DNA of 37,396 nucleotides, from positions 1 to 37,396 of the forward strand of contig JAPFFF010000153.1 in assembly GCA_039105265.1 (NCBI GenBank). Reading direction: 5' to 3'. The notes below the pieces were generated by a model, which was not told the origin of the DNA, ran no database searches, and saw only the letters and a list, made by a program, of their open reading frames with translations. Shown here one piece after another: positions 25,112 through 34,874 of this stretch (the stretch's first letter is position 1; each line of letters starts with the position of its first letter). The translations under genes were made by a program, and so were the position numbers. The stretch is from Tritrichomonas musculus. Its lineage: Eukaryota > Parabasalia > Tritrichomonadida > Tritrichomonadidae.

Positions 25112-25381
25112 TCATCACTTCAAGTCATCACCAAGTCATCACTTCAAGTCATCACTTCAAGTCATCACTTCAAGTCATCACCAAGTCATCACTTCAAGTC
25201 ATCACCAAGTCATCACCAAGTCATCACTTCAAGTCATCACCAAGTCATCACCAAGTCATCACTTCAAGTCATCACCAAGTCATCACTTCAAGTCATCACT
25301 TCAAGTCATCACTTCAAGTCATCACTTCAAGTTATCACCAAGTCATCACTTCAAGTCATCACTTCAAGTCATCACTTCAAG
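25112..25381 (+). repeat. Minisatellite of 13-bp and 11-bp units, unit 2
   Basis: The same 22 units in the same long/short order as at 5090-5359, including the one variant short unit. Identity of such a slippage-prone array in both units points to a very recent copy event or to conversion. Confidence 0.95.
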
Positions 25382-25595
25382 TGATACACCACACATCATT
25401 CAACACGTCATGCAAATGCAAAAACAAAAGTGCAAAAACCAACCGTCTTCGTGAGTGTGTTATGCATTCGATGAGGAATCAACATACGTACCCGGGATTG
25501 TACATCAACCCCTCACAGGAAAGGAACTACACACACTATGGTTGGGGAACGTGATTTAACACGTTCATTACAAAGATACACCTACCGGTAGATGC

Positions 25596-25684
25596 TTTCG
25601 TGTTACACATATCACAAGCAATGGCTTACCTTAGGTGTTGATTCGCTACAGGCTCCATCACAAGTGTGATAAAATAACACGAAA
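25596..25684. repeat. Long imperfect hairpin, unit 2
   Basis: Same 10-bp and 7-bp paired arms as at 5574-5662. Confidence 0.55.
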
Positions 25685-25775
25685 AATCGGTACTGCTATG
25701 AATCGAACTCATGCCTGCCGCCGAAGCTGGGAGACACGCTTCATGACTCAACCACTGTACCACGTCTGGCCAGAC
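25682..25775 (-). ncRNA. tRNA-like Pol III cassette, unit 2
   Basis: A box, B box and five-T terminator on the minus strand as at 5660-5753, with the same cloverleaf-like pairings. No difference from unit 1 was noticed. Confidence 0.42.
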
Positions 25776-25897
25776 ACTAGTTAGTTGCAATATGATATTT
25801 AAACCATTCCCACTACATTACATAATGTATATCATTATAAACACTTAAAATTTTTTCATTTGTTTTCATATCACATTTCATAATATGATTTTTTATC

Positions 25898-25902
25898 TCA
25901 TA
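25898..25902 (+). promoter_or_regulatory. Initiator-like TCATA, unit 2
   Basis: Same site as at 5876, 9 bases before the ATG at 25907. Confidence 0.45.
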
Positions 25903-25906
25903 GCAA

Positions 25907-26152
25907 ATGTCAAGCATCAACACTGAATTGTTTAACGATACAGCTGTAGTTAAATCACTCAAATCAAAGCAGGGTATTGATAACGAACCTAAAAAGCGTG
26001 GTCGTAAAAAGCTATATCACACTGATGAAGAACGTATCAATGCTAGAAGACAACAACAAAAGCAGTACCGTGAACGTAAAAAGCAAGAGCTCATTGAGTT
26101 GCGTGCATTTAAAGCTAGTGTAACAACCAACATTAGCAGTGATCAAAAATAG
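25907..26152 (+). CDS. Small basic DNA-binding-like protein (81 aa), unit 2
   Basis: Identical to the protein at 5885: an AT-hook-like KKRGRKK patch followed by an Arg/Lys/Gln-rich helix with TDEERINARRQ. It is probably a nuclear or DNA-packaging protein of the element; it converges with the minor capsid candidate with 11 bases between stops. Confidence 0.7.
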   Translation: MSSINTELFNDTAVVKSLKSKQGIDNEPKKRGRKKLYHTDEERINARRQQQKQYRERKKQELIELRAFKASVTTNISSDQK

Positions 26153-26163
26153 ATCAATCATTT

Positions 26164-26922
26164 TTACAGCTTCATCTTAGGTGGATCACATGGGTTGACC
26201 TTAATCGTAACAAACATAGGTGACATCAACTTAACTGGCTGATATTCAAAGTCAACCAACTCCAACTCAATCTGTTTGAATGAATCGATATTAACAACAT
26301 TTTTAATTGGTTTACCATACGTTTCAAAGTTCTGTATGATTGGTAAGCCATAACGAATGATATGATCGATGCTTGCTATCACTGATGGTGTATACTCAAC
26401 ATCACCCAAGTTGGATTGTATAGCTTGACCTTGCTTTGATATCAAGTATAGCTTGTTAGCGTAGTCTATTATCGGAATGTCACATTGTGTTGCTCTACCA
26501 TTTGCTAACGGCTGGTTAAGTGGCGTGTTATACAATCCTGTTATCAATGCTATACGATGTGACATTGATTTGATAGTGAAGTTGTCAACATGTGGGGTTA
26601 ACTTAATGACATTAGTATTGTTATTCAATTGTACATTCATAATCGGTTGTCCATTAGCATCATTCACATTAAATAAATCAGGTATATCACTTGGCAATGA
26701 ATAGTATCTGTCTTCCAAGCTCATTGTGCTGACGTGATGTGTATGTGCTAAATCATTATCATCCCACTCATATGTTATACTATCATCATGTGATATAATT
26801 AACACATTCTTTGTATTGATTGCCGCAACATAATACTCAATATATTGACAGTTCCATGGTATTTGTATGTTAGCACGTATGCGATTGTAGTCTGGACCAT
26901 TGCTCTTCAATGAAAGTATCAT
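26164..26922 (-). CDS. Minor capsid (penton-like) protein candidate, unit 2
   Basis: The same 252-residue protein as at 6142-6900, with the preferred start at the internal Met so that it does not overlap the divergent giant gene. Beta-rich with the IELELVDF strand pattern near its end. The role is inferred from Polinton gene content, size and position, as for unit 1. Confidence 0.5.
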   Translation of the reverse strand: MILSLKSNGPDYNRIRANIQIPWNCQYIEYYVAAINTKNVLIISHDDSITYEWDDNDLAHTHHVSTMSLEDRYYSLPSDIPDLFNVNDANGQPIMNVQLNNNTNVIKLTPHVDNFTIKSMSHRIALITGLYNTPLNQPLANGRATQCDIPIIDYANKLYLISKQGQAIQSNLGDVEYTPSVIASIDHIIRYGLPIIQNFETYGKPIKNVVNIDSFKQIELELVDFEYQPVKLMSPMFVTIKVNPCDPPKMKL

Positions 26923-26940
26923 TTTATCAATGGTAAATGA
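26920..26940. promoter_or_regulatory. Compact divergent promoter, unit 2
   Basis: Two opposed TCATTT initiator-like sites overlapping the opposite start codons, as at 6898-6918. Confidence 0.5.
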
Positions 26941-29900
26941 TAACACCACTTGCAGCTCAAGCACTATCACTCAATGATAAAGGTTATGATATGAGAATAC
27001 GTAATGGCGAAGTAAAATTAACACGTTATGGTAAAACAGATGATGTACATATCAATTGCATCTATACTAAGAAAGAAATCGATGATGCATTACAATCAAT
27101 GCAAACAACCATTAAAGACAATACTCAATTCACACTCAAAGAATCAGATCAGCTTTACCTATACAAACCATCATCAATAAGTCAAACGTCAAAGTACTAC
27201 GTCATGACATGGAACATCGATCCAGATTACAACATACCACTACATACTAACTTCACTTTCATTGATCATCTCTTCAACCATGCATGGTCATTGATATGGG
27301 ATGGTGATTCATGGACAGGTGATAACGTTGTGAATAACTCATATGCTAAGCTATCAACATACGAAAGTAAAAAAGGAAGACCATATATTTATGTACAACA
27401 CACTGAACGCATTGCGAGATGGTTAAGCAGCTTTGAAGAAGTGTCATCAGATACTAACTATGCAACAGCACTATGCAAGTACATTCAAAACTGGCGTTTG
27501 GTATATGGTGATGGAACTATAATCGAGTTGAATGATTCAAACAGTAAAATTACACCAACATCATCATCTCAGATTGATATTAAAGATGTTCCATGTGATA
27601 TACATTACTTCTCCGTCAAGTTAACAAGCAAAGTATCGAGTAAGAATTTACTTTATATCATGGCTGACATTGTTATTGACGACTTTACCACACCATTACG
27701 ATGGGACATGCATCCAGTTACACCAATCGATGCATCATTCATTAACACATGGGATGACAGTGTTGTAATTGAATCATTTAGATATGAACGTAGAGTCAGA
27801 CACTCAAATAAGATAATCGAACCATCAACTAAGAAGAACATTAACATATACATTGAGAAAGATTACTTCGAACAACTACCTGAAAACGCAGATGAAAACT
27901 ACAATCCATTCGATACAATCATCTCACAGCAATTCTATGAAGTAACACCAGATCCACGTAACTGCACTACATTAACAACAGATCATAACATATTCTCATC
28001 CAAAATCATATGGGCTGATAACATCATGACAATGCGACGTGATCTTAACGTTGTTGGTGGTACACTTGATGTGTTGTCATACGACTACGCTATCTTGAAA
28101 GCAATCATCAATTCTATTCAAGAACAGATGAGGTTACAAGCTAAATACAATAACTATGTCAATGACCTTCAAAAATATATAACTATAACTAAGAATGTAT
28201 TAAGCATTGTGTCAGGTGCTATTAAAATTGCAACAGCATTATCTGAGTTCTCATTTGACAGTGAGAGTATGGCATTAAACACAACTCATACAGAAGACTT
28301 TCACTTCCCTGACTTTCCTGGTGGTGGTTCAGGTGGTGGTGGCGGTGGCAAGTTCCCAGGCATAGATATCGTTGGTCAGTTCTTACTTAAGTATGCAGCT
28401 AATGCATTTGGTCAACAGTTTAGCAGATACCTACCATCTCAAACAGATACACCTGCAGCAACATCATCATTAACTGCAACAGCACTTGTGTTAAGTGCAT
28501 TAGAATCATTAACTCAAATAGGTAACGCAACTACCACATTAATTGCAGGTGGACTTACATTCGATCGTATACCAACCATAGTTGATAACACACGAACGAT
28601 ATATCAATCACTACAAACGTTCACTGATTCAATACATGAGTTGCGACGCAGATGGAGAGAACGAACTAACAACAATACCATTGTCGATCATACAATTACT
28701 AACACTGATGAGATGGAGTTAGATGAAGATGATACAAATGAAGAAGTAAATAATCTTCCATGCGTTAGATTGACTCATGAAACAGTTACCAACACATCAG
28801 CTTTTAGTCAACCATTATTCGGTGATCATACCATCGAATCATTATCAAACCTATCAATAGATGAACTACTTGATTTGAACACATACGATCCAATTGAAGG
28901 TCCGCAAATAGGTGATATCATGGTTAGACGAGTAGGTGACAATCGATTTGGCTTGATATATGTAACACGTGTCAATGATAAGGGTGTTAATAAGATAATA
29001 TACATGAGACGAATTGATAATGAAAGCAGCACGTTAACGTCACAACAATTAAGCTTACGCACAATGAGAAGTGTTAATACCAACTCAATGTGGAGTGTCA
29101 ATGACAATGGTACGGTTTATACAGCAGCTCAGATCGAACGCATGGAACCAGATGAGAGGTATCAATTTGAATCAGCTCATCCAGAGTATATATTCACACG
29201 CAACGTTGATAATGAGATGGGTGTTAGCTGGACTGAAGTGAGGGACATGAATGGTTCCATTCAAGCTGTCATTGATGTGAGAATAGCAGTTAGAACTGAT
29301 GTTAGCAGTGATGAGATATCAATTCAAAGTCCTGAATCAAATATCAGCATTAACTCACACGGCATCAGTATGCAGCAAGGTGCTATCACTGCAACAGGAC
29401 AGGATAATGTACATGAGTTAGTTGCTAATGAATACAATGTTGTTGTTTCAAATTATGAACTAGCACCAATCGAAGAGAATTTGACAATACCTAATACAAC
29501 AATCACACTTGCTGATATTCAGAATATGGATTGGTATGAAAGATATAGACTCGTTTATGAGATTCTAAATGAAAGCGGTAACATACTTTCATTCGAAGGT
29601 AGTAATCTAGATGACAATGAAACGGAATACACTACTGTATTATATAACAACAGAGCAATTGGTGTAATTGATTTAAGACATCGTAATCAAGTGTCAATCA
29701 CTGATAATACAATCACAATCACTAATCCACAAAGCATTTTCAAACTAACAGATCGTGAATTAGAATGGATAAGACGAGATGAACAACAACAACAAACAAT
29801 ACGTCAAACATTAAGTGGCTTCATATCAAACATCACTGATCGAATAGAACGCATCAACAACAACATTGAATGGTTATTAGATCATCCTAATTTAACTGAC

Positions 29901-32900
29901 CGTCTTATCATTGGACGTGGTTCATCCATATTAATTCCAATCGTTGATGTGTTGTTATACATCCCTCGTTTGATTCACAAAGCAGGTGAAGAAACACTTG
30001 CATTACTTTCCGAAGTTGATAATGCAACATACTCCACTTATGATGATGGTCTTGATGCAATCATTGAGTGGTGCACTGGCAATGGCATTGATATATCATT
30101 ACCTGATGATACAAATGAGGCAATCTCATTAAACTCATGTGTAAACATATGTAAAGCATTCAGAGATACCATCAAAGGTCCACTTGCATTGCTCGCGTAT
30201 AAGATCAAAGATGTTGAAAGTAAATCATCAGGTCAGCTACCAAGTTCAGGTGAGTTTGATGCAGTTGAAGGTTATCCTGATTACTACGTCAAGCATGATG
30301 ACATAACAGTGTATACACCAACTGTCAGCAGTGAATCAGGTGTTGATGATCCAGTTAATGATCCAGTCATAATCATGAAGATAACACTACCAACCACACT
30401 CAAAAACAAACTCACTGCTGCTACCAAACCAGTTGATGTGTTTAAGATTCACTTGCGCAACATGTTATTATTCGATTGGCAAGGCAACATCTTAAATGAC
30501 TTCATCATATCAGCTAAAGACGGTAAGTTCATCTGCCCTGAGTTGACACACAACGTAGCACGTGATTGTTGCACATACTCAACACGCAAACGAGATGATC
30601 CTGAGATAATGTTTGCAACTGACTTCAACATTGAACCATACATACGCTTCTTGAATGGTGACATTGTGATTCATAACCTACTCTCATCAGATGCATTGGT
30701 ATCATGCAAACCAACCATCAAGTGTGACATCATAGATGCAACTAATGCATTGAAGTTACAACGCTCTGACACATATTACTTCTATCGACCATCAATGATT
30801 GACTATGATGAACATGTTAAGTACACTGACATGTTTGCGAATGAACAACTTGAGTATGAATGTGAGTGCTATCGAATGGTGTATAAGATACCATCAACGT
30901 ATGACATACCAACCAACTTAACGTTCAAATTTAGTGAGTACTGCTTTGGCAACACATGGGCATTGACATGGGATGGTAACAAGTGGGTTGGCGACAGTAT
31001 TCAAGGTAGGTTCCAAAGCAAGGTCATCAGCAAGTGTAAAACACGTGATCCTAAGGAAGATAACTATGGTTCAACTGGTTGTATGGTTGCAGTCAAGCGT
31101 GATACGTTGAATTACAGAGCAATACCTGAAGACAAAGCACATGGCTTAGCATATTCACTACTCAACACATGCCGCAATGATGGTAAGTATGAGGTACTGA
31201 TTAAGTTGCGTGATGGTAGATTGGTTAATGCATCTGAGTATGAACTCAACATTGGCTATTCATTTATACTCAATGGTGCAACGATGGATGGTTATGATTT
31301 GGTTGCAATGAGTTGTACATATAATAATTACTCAACATCAACACTCAAAGTAAGCGACATTGAATTACTATACCTTGACTTGACGTTGCCACATCAAGAG
31401 CATACCATGAGGTTATCATTCACAGTCGGTGAAGTTCATAATAAAAATGATGTATATGATAGAGGATACGTTGATTTAAGTGGAGCACTTGATACAGTCG
31501 AAAGAGTGGCATATGTATGGAGTAAGACACCCACTCAAACCAGCAATGATGATGGCTTAACACCACGTGATATTGCATTATACCTTCGTCATGATTATAC
31601 TGATCCTATTGATGAAGTTAATTGGGATCCATCTACAAATGCATTCGAATACATCATCAAGCAACAGTTCTATGAAGTGTCACCTAATCCAAACTCAGCT
31701 ACAACACTATACACTGACTTCAACATTACATCATCGAAGATAATCACTGCTGACAATATCACTACAATGAGATCTGACTTGAATCTCGTCACTAACAACG
31801 TTGATGTAGTATCGTATGATGTTAAGGAAGTGCAATCTAAGGTTGATGCACTTGGCTCGCAGATGACTGACCAACAAGCTAAGACTAAATACCTTGAGAA
31901 GGAAGTTGATAAGATTGATATGAAAGCAAATGTTGGTATTGCGTTAGGTGCTGTTGGCTGTGTGTTAGGTGCCACTGGCATAGGTGTTGCTGGTAAGGCA
32001 TTATCATTTGCAACGAAGGGTGTTGGTTCAGCTGTCAAATCAGGTGGTCGTGAGTTAGTTAACACCATAACTAAAGCTAGTGATGTTGGAGCTGATGTAT
32101 TGGATGACATGGTAGGTAAGCTGACTGATGAACTGCCTGATATTGGCTCTGATATATTCTTCGGTGACTTAGTTAGTGGTGCTAAGACAGCAACGTTAAG
32201 TTCAACTCAAGCTGTCACTCAAGATGAAGCTCTTAATATTACAACTCAAGCTGTCGCTCAAGATGAAGCGTTAAGTAGAATAGCTCAATGGTGTGATGAA
32301 GAATACATACCAGTAACAGAGATGAACTTCAGTGATGAACTCGATGATCCATCTAAAGTGGCAATGACATTGACATCAACAATGGACATGTGTAAACGAT
32401 TCAGACATACACTCAAGCCTACCATCAAAGCGCTGGCAAATGCAATCAGTGATGTATCTGTACAGATGGATGGTTATGTTAACAAGAATGAGTTATCACG
32501 TAATGATACCATTGATGTTGTTGGCAAGGTTGATGGTAAAACGATTCAACTCATAGCTGAAGACACAATCACAAGTGGTGTACTTAAAGTCAAACTCATG
32601 GTTAGAACGATTAGCGAGTTCAATGACATTGACTATGATGAACAATATGTTACAATCAACATTGTGGATGATGCAATAGCTGAGTTCATTGGTACAGATA
32701 CATTTCCAGCAGCAACGATGAGTGGCAACGTCATTACGATTAACAACCCACACAACGTACAGGTCACAAGCATAACTGTTAAAGAAAACACATCGGTTAG
32801 ACAATTGACACTCACAACTAATGATTTAGCATATACATGTGACATTGACGCAGTGAATAAAAGCATTGATTCATTACGTGCTCAACTTGAGTTGAACGAT

Positions 32901-34022
32901 GAGTCACTTGCTAAAACGTTGAATGACTTTCCAACTGTTGATGAAGTTAACACAGCGTTGGATAAGGTTAAGAATGATGCTGCAAGCAAATATGCATTGA
33001 AGAGTGAGATACCAACAACGATTGATCTTAGTGATTATTCAACAACGACTGAATGTGATGCTAAATACGTTCATCATGATAGTATCATTCCGAGTACAGA
33101 CACAACTACTACTGCATTCACTGATGATGATATTCTATCAGCGTTGAACACTGTTAATCGCATCAATAACGCACAGTTCTGGTATCGATCGGGTGGTAAC
33201 GTGATAAGACCGAAGTCTGGTGATTACGTTCGATGTATGTTCTATGCAGAGCAACTCAGGTTCACTAACGATTCAACTAGATACGTCAACGATCTCGCGT
33301 TGAGTACTGAAACTGTAAACAACGATACTTCACTAGCAACATCAGCATTCGTACATAAATGTATTGATGACGCGGTTGCTGACATTGATTTAACTGATTA
33401 TGTATTGAAGAGTGAGATACCAACCAATCATGTTACAACATCACAGTTAACGTCAACATTGAATGAGTACATGTTGAAGAGTGATATGCCAGATGATTAT
33501 GTTACTATAGATGATCTCGATGGTTATGCATTGAAGAGTGAGTTACCAAACATTGATGTTAGCAATGTCAGAGCATATGACGATCTATCATATTGTTCTA
33601 CTGATAAGACATCATTGACGATAGGTGTTACTGGAACTTTAAAATTGCCATCGATTCTCCCTTTCATGGAAGGTGCACATATTGTAGTCGATGCTGTATT
33701 TGATGATGGTACTGAACATCTTGACTTCATATTCAAAACCAATTCCACTACCAGTGATACGCATACAATGATTTACAATGTGAATGGAACTGAAGCTGTA
33801 ATTAGATATCAAGACTACACGATAAACTGGAATAGCACTACTGGTGAGTTCACTATCAAAGGTTTCGTGAAACATAAAGGTAAGAACCCATTAGAATATA
33901 GAAATTTACGTGCTGATACCTGTGATCATCATGATTCGTTGGCATTGAATAGCCAAATCGAACAACTATGGAGTTACATCACAGCGTTAGAAACACGATT
34001 AGCTGCATTGGAATCGACGTAA
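26937..34022 (+). CDS. Giant fibre-like surface protein (2361 aa), unit 2
   Basis: Same length and domain order as the protein at 6915: YTKKEIDDAL near the start, the long module at about 70-385 repeated at about 1276-1628, the Trp-Cys module repeated, a Gly-rich linker, a hydrophobic Gly/Ala/Val segment, YxLKS repeats and a C-terminal coiled coil. Most of the few base differences noticed between the units lie in this gene, the longest one; they are mostly silent, with only a few amino-acid changes (one cluster in the LKS-repeat region). Function inferred as attachment or surface fibre. Confidence 0.8.
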   Translation: MITPLAAQALSLNDKGYDMRIRNGEVKLTRYGKTDDVHINCIYTKKEIDDALQSMQTTIKDNTQFTLKESDQLYLYKPSSISQTSKYYVMTWNIDPDYNIPLHTNFTFIDHLFNHAWSLIWDGDSWTGDNVVNNSYAKLSTYESKKGRPYIYVQHTERIARWLSSFEEVSSDTNYATALCKYIQNWRLVYGDGTIIELNDSNSKITPTSSSQIDIKDVPCDIHYFSVKLTSKVSSKNLLYIMADIVIDDFTTPLRWDMHPVTPIDASFINTWDDSVVIESFRYERRVRHSNKIIEPSTKKNINIYIEKDYFEQLPENADENYNPFDTIISQQFYEVTPDPRNCTTLTTDHNIFSSKIIWADNIMTMRRDLNVVGGTLDVLSYDYAILKAIINSIQEQMRLQAKYNNYVNDLQKYITITKNVLSIVSGAIKIATALSEFSFDSESMALNTTHTEDFHFPDFPGGGSGGGGGGKFPGIDIVGQFLLKYAANAFGQQFSRYLPSQTDTPAATSSLTATALVLSALESLTQIGNATTTLIAGGLTFDRIPTIVDNTRTIYQSLQTFTDSIHELRRRWRERTNNNTIVDHTITNTDEMELDEDDTNEEVNNLPCVRLTHETVTNTSAFSQPLFGDHTIESLSNLSIDELLDLNTYDPIEGPQIGDIMVRRVGDNRFGLIYVTRVNDKGVNKIIYMRRIDNESSTLTSQQLSLRTMRSVNTNSMWSVNDNGTVYTAAQIERMEPDERYQFESAHPEYIFTRNVDNEMGVSWTEVRDMNGSIQAVIDVRIAVRTDVSSDEISIQSPESNISINSHGISMQQGAITATGQDNVHELVANEYNVVVSNYELAPIEENLTIPNTTITLADIQNMDWYERYRLVYEILNESGNILSFEGSNLDDNETEYTTVLYNNRAIGVIDLRHRNQVSITDNTITITNPQSIFKLTDRELEWIRRDEQQQQTIRQTLSGFISNITDRIERINNNIEWLLDHPNLTDRLIIGRGSSILIPIVDVLLYIPRLIHKAGEETLALLSEVDNATYSTYDDGLDAIIEWCTGNGIDISLPDDTNEAISLNSCVNICKAFRDTIKGPLALLAYKIKDVESKSSGQLPSSGEFDAVEGYPDYYVKHDDITVYTPTVSSESGVDDPVNDPVIIMKITLPTTLKNKLTAATKPVDVFKIHLRNMLLFDWQGNILNDFIISAKDGKFICPELTHNVARDCCTYSTRKRDDPEIMFATDFNIEPYIRFLNGDIVIHNLLSSDALVSCKPTIKCDIIDATNALKLQRSDTYYFYRPSMIDYDEHVKYTDMFANEQLEYECECYRMVYKIPSTYDIPTNLTFKFSEYCFGNTWALTWDGNKWVGDSIQGRFQSKVISKCKTRDPKEDNYGSTGCMVAVKRDTLNYRAIPEDKAHGLAYSLLNTCRNDGKYEVLIKLRDGRLVNASEYELNIGYSFILNGATMDGYDLVAMSCTYNNYSTSTLKVSDIELLYLDLTLPHQEHTMRLSFTVGEVHNKNDVYDRGYVDLSGALDTVERVAYVWSKTPTQTSNDDGLTPRDIALYLRHDYTDPIDEVNWDPSTNAFEYIIKQQFYEVSPNPNSATTLYTDFNITSSKIITADNITTMRSDLNLVTNNVDVVSYDVKEVQSKVDALGSQMTDQQAKTKYLEKEVDKIDMKANVGIALGAVGCVLGATGIGVAGKALSFATKGVGSAVKSGGRELVNTITKASDVGADVLDDMVGKLTDELPDIGSDIFFGDLVSGAKTATLSSTQAVTQDEALNITTQAVAQDEALSRIAQWCDEEYIPVTEMNFSDELDDPSKVAMTLTSTMDMCKRFRHTLKPTIKALANAISDVSVQMDGYVNKNELSRNDTIDVVGKVDGKTIQLIAEDTITSGVLKVKLMVRTISEFNDIDYDEQYVTINIVDDAIAEFIGTDTFPAATMSGNVITINNPHNVQVTSITVKENTSVRQLTLTTNDLAYTCDIDAVNKSIDSLRAQLELNDESLAKTLNDFPTVDEVNTALDKVKNDAASKYALKSEIPTTIDLSDYSTTTECDAKYVHHDSIIPSTDTTTTAFTDDDILSALNTVNRINNAQFWYRSGGNVIRPKSGDYVRCMFYAEQLRFTNDSTRYVNDLALSTETVNNDTSLATSAFVHKCIDDAVADIDLTDYVLKSEIPTNHVTTSQLTSTLNEYMLKSDMPDDYVTIDDLDGYALKSELPNIDVSNVRAYDDLSYCSTDKTSLTIGVTGTLKLPSILPFMEGAHIVVDAVFDDGTEHLDFIFKTNSTTSDTHTMIYNVNGTEAVIRYQDYTINWNSTTGEFTIKGFVKHKGKNPLEYRNLRADTCDHHDSLALNSQIEQLWSYITALETRLAALEST

Positions 34023-34039
34023 AAATAACTCATATGTTT

Positions 34040-34561
34040 TTATACAACAACATACTTCAAACATAAGTGATAGACATTAACAAGATCATTGAACTCTTTA
34101 TTGTAGACCTGTTTGAAGTCAGTAACAATCTCACCATTATCTTTGATTATCTTAATGGCGTCTACCTTTTGAATGGGTGATGCTTTACCTACACAACAAC
34201 CAGGGTTGTCATCGACATATATCTCAACCTCACCATGAGTGACTGCCTTGATGATTGCTGCTAATGCTTGCTGTGGTACGATGATAGTGCGCTTACTGAT
34301 GAGATTGCTGATCAATGCTTTGTCATTGTCAAGTAGTATCTTAGCATACGTTTCAAGTATGAGTACCTTAACATCAACATCAATACTATCATGTGGTGTA
34401 TCAAGTTGAATATCACGTGTGATAACGATATCTTCTTTACCATCATCACGCTTGTTGATGAATATGTTGTTGTTAATATTGTTGTTTGATTGTGCTGCAG
34501 CTGCTGGCTCAAGACTGACGTTTGCATTTACACCATTGTTTAGTGGTCGCTTCTTAATCAT
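34040..34561 (-). CDS. Unknown 173-aa protein, unit 2
   Basis: Identical to the protein at 14018: Ala/Asn-rich N-terminus, Ile/Leu-rich helical core, GCCVGK segment. It starts with TCAAATG and its stop lies in TAAA. No function is recognised; it is part of the minus-strand virion block. Confidence 0.6.
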   Translation of the reverse strand: MIKKRPLNNGVNANVSLEPAAAAQSNNNINNNIFINKRDDGKEDIVITRDIQLDTPHDSIDVDVKVLILETYAKILLDNDKALISNLISKRTIIVPQQALAAIIKAVTHGEVEIYVDDNPGCCVGKASPIQKVDAIKIIKDNGEIVTDFKQVYNKEFNDLVNVYHLCLKYVVV

Positions 34562-34565
34562 TTGA
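34559..34565 (-). promoter_or_regulatory. TCAAATG start-site motif, 173-aa ORF, unit 2
   Basis: Same heptamer as at 14537-14543. Confidence 0.5.
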
Positions 34566-34626
34566 ATTAAACAAAAACATTTTTACACAATCTGTTAAGT
34601 TAATACACTCATGATGTTTCGTTAAG

Positions 34627-34815
34627 TTAATATGAGTTGACATCATCTTTATACAGTATTAATTGCTTTGCATTAACCTTATTAGCTTTCCCATCAACTG
34701 CTGATAGGTTCTCTTTATGATGTGTAGCTGGGTGCTTGAACTTAGGTTGTGTGATGGGTTGTTGCTTAGTTACATGTTGTTTGTACGACATGACTTGAAC
34801 ACTATGTGATGACAT
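34627..34815 (-). CDS. Small basic protein (62 aa), unit 2
   Basis: Same as the ORF at 14605-14793, with the start set by TCAAATG. Lys/His/Gln-rich, no recognised family. Confidence 0.5.
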   Translation of the reverse strand: MSSHSVQVMSYKQHVTKQQPITQPKFKHPATHHKENLSAVDGKANKVNAKQLILYKDDVNSY

Positions 34816-34819
34816 TTGA
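34813..34819 (-). promoter_or_regulatory. TCAAATG start-site motif, 62-aa ORF, unit 2
   Basis: Same heptamer as at 14791-14797. Confidence 0.5.
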
Positions 34820-34874
34820 ATCAAAGCAAACAGTGATTAATGTTAAAAATGATGATGTGATTTAGTTAATTCAT

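Larger units (their letters stand above)
25382..25906. other. Gene-poor structured stretch, unit 2
   Basis: Same content as 5360-5884: hairpin at 25547-25566, palindrome at 25582-25591, long hairpin at 25596-25684, tRNA-like cassette, palindrome at 25764-25775, then an AT-rich promoter-like stretch. No protein gene is supported; the His/Ser-rich frame here is minisatellite-coded. Confidence 0.6.

Noticed and set aside
25108-25554. A separate His/Ser-rich protein gene in unit 2
   Set aside because: It begins at a non-ATG or repeat-internal codon, is coded mostly by the minisatellite, and has no initiator-like site.
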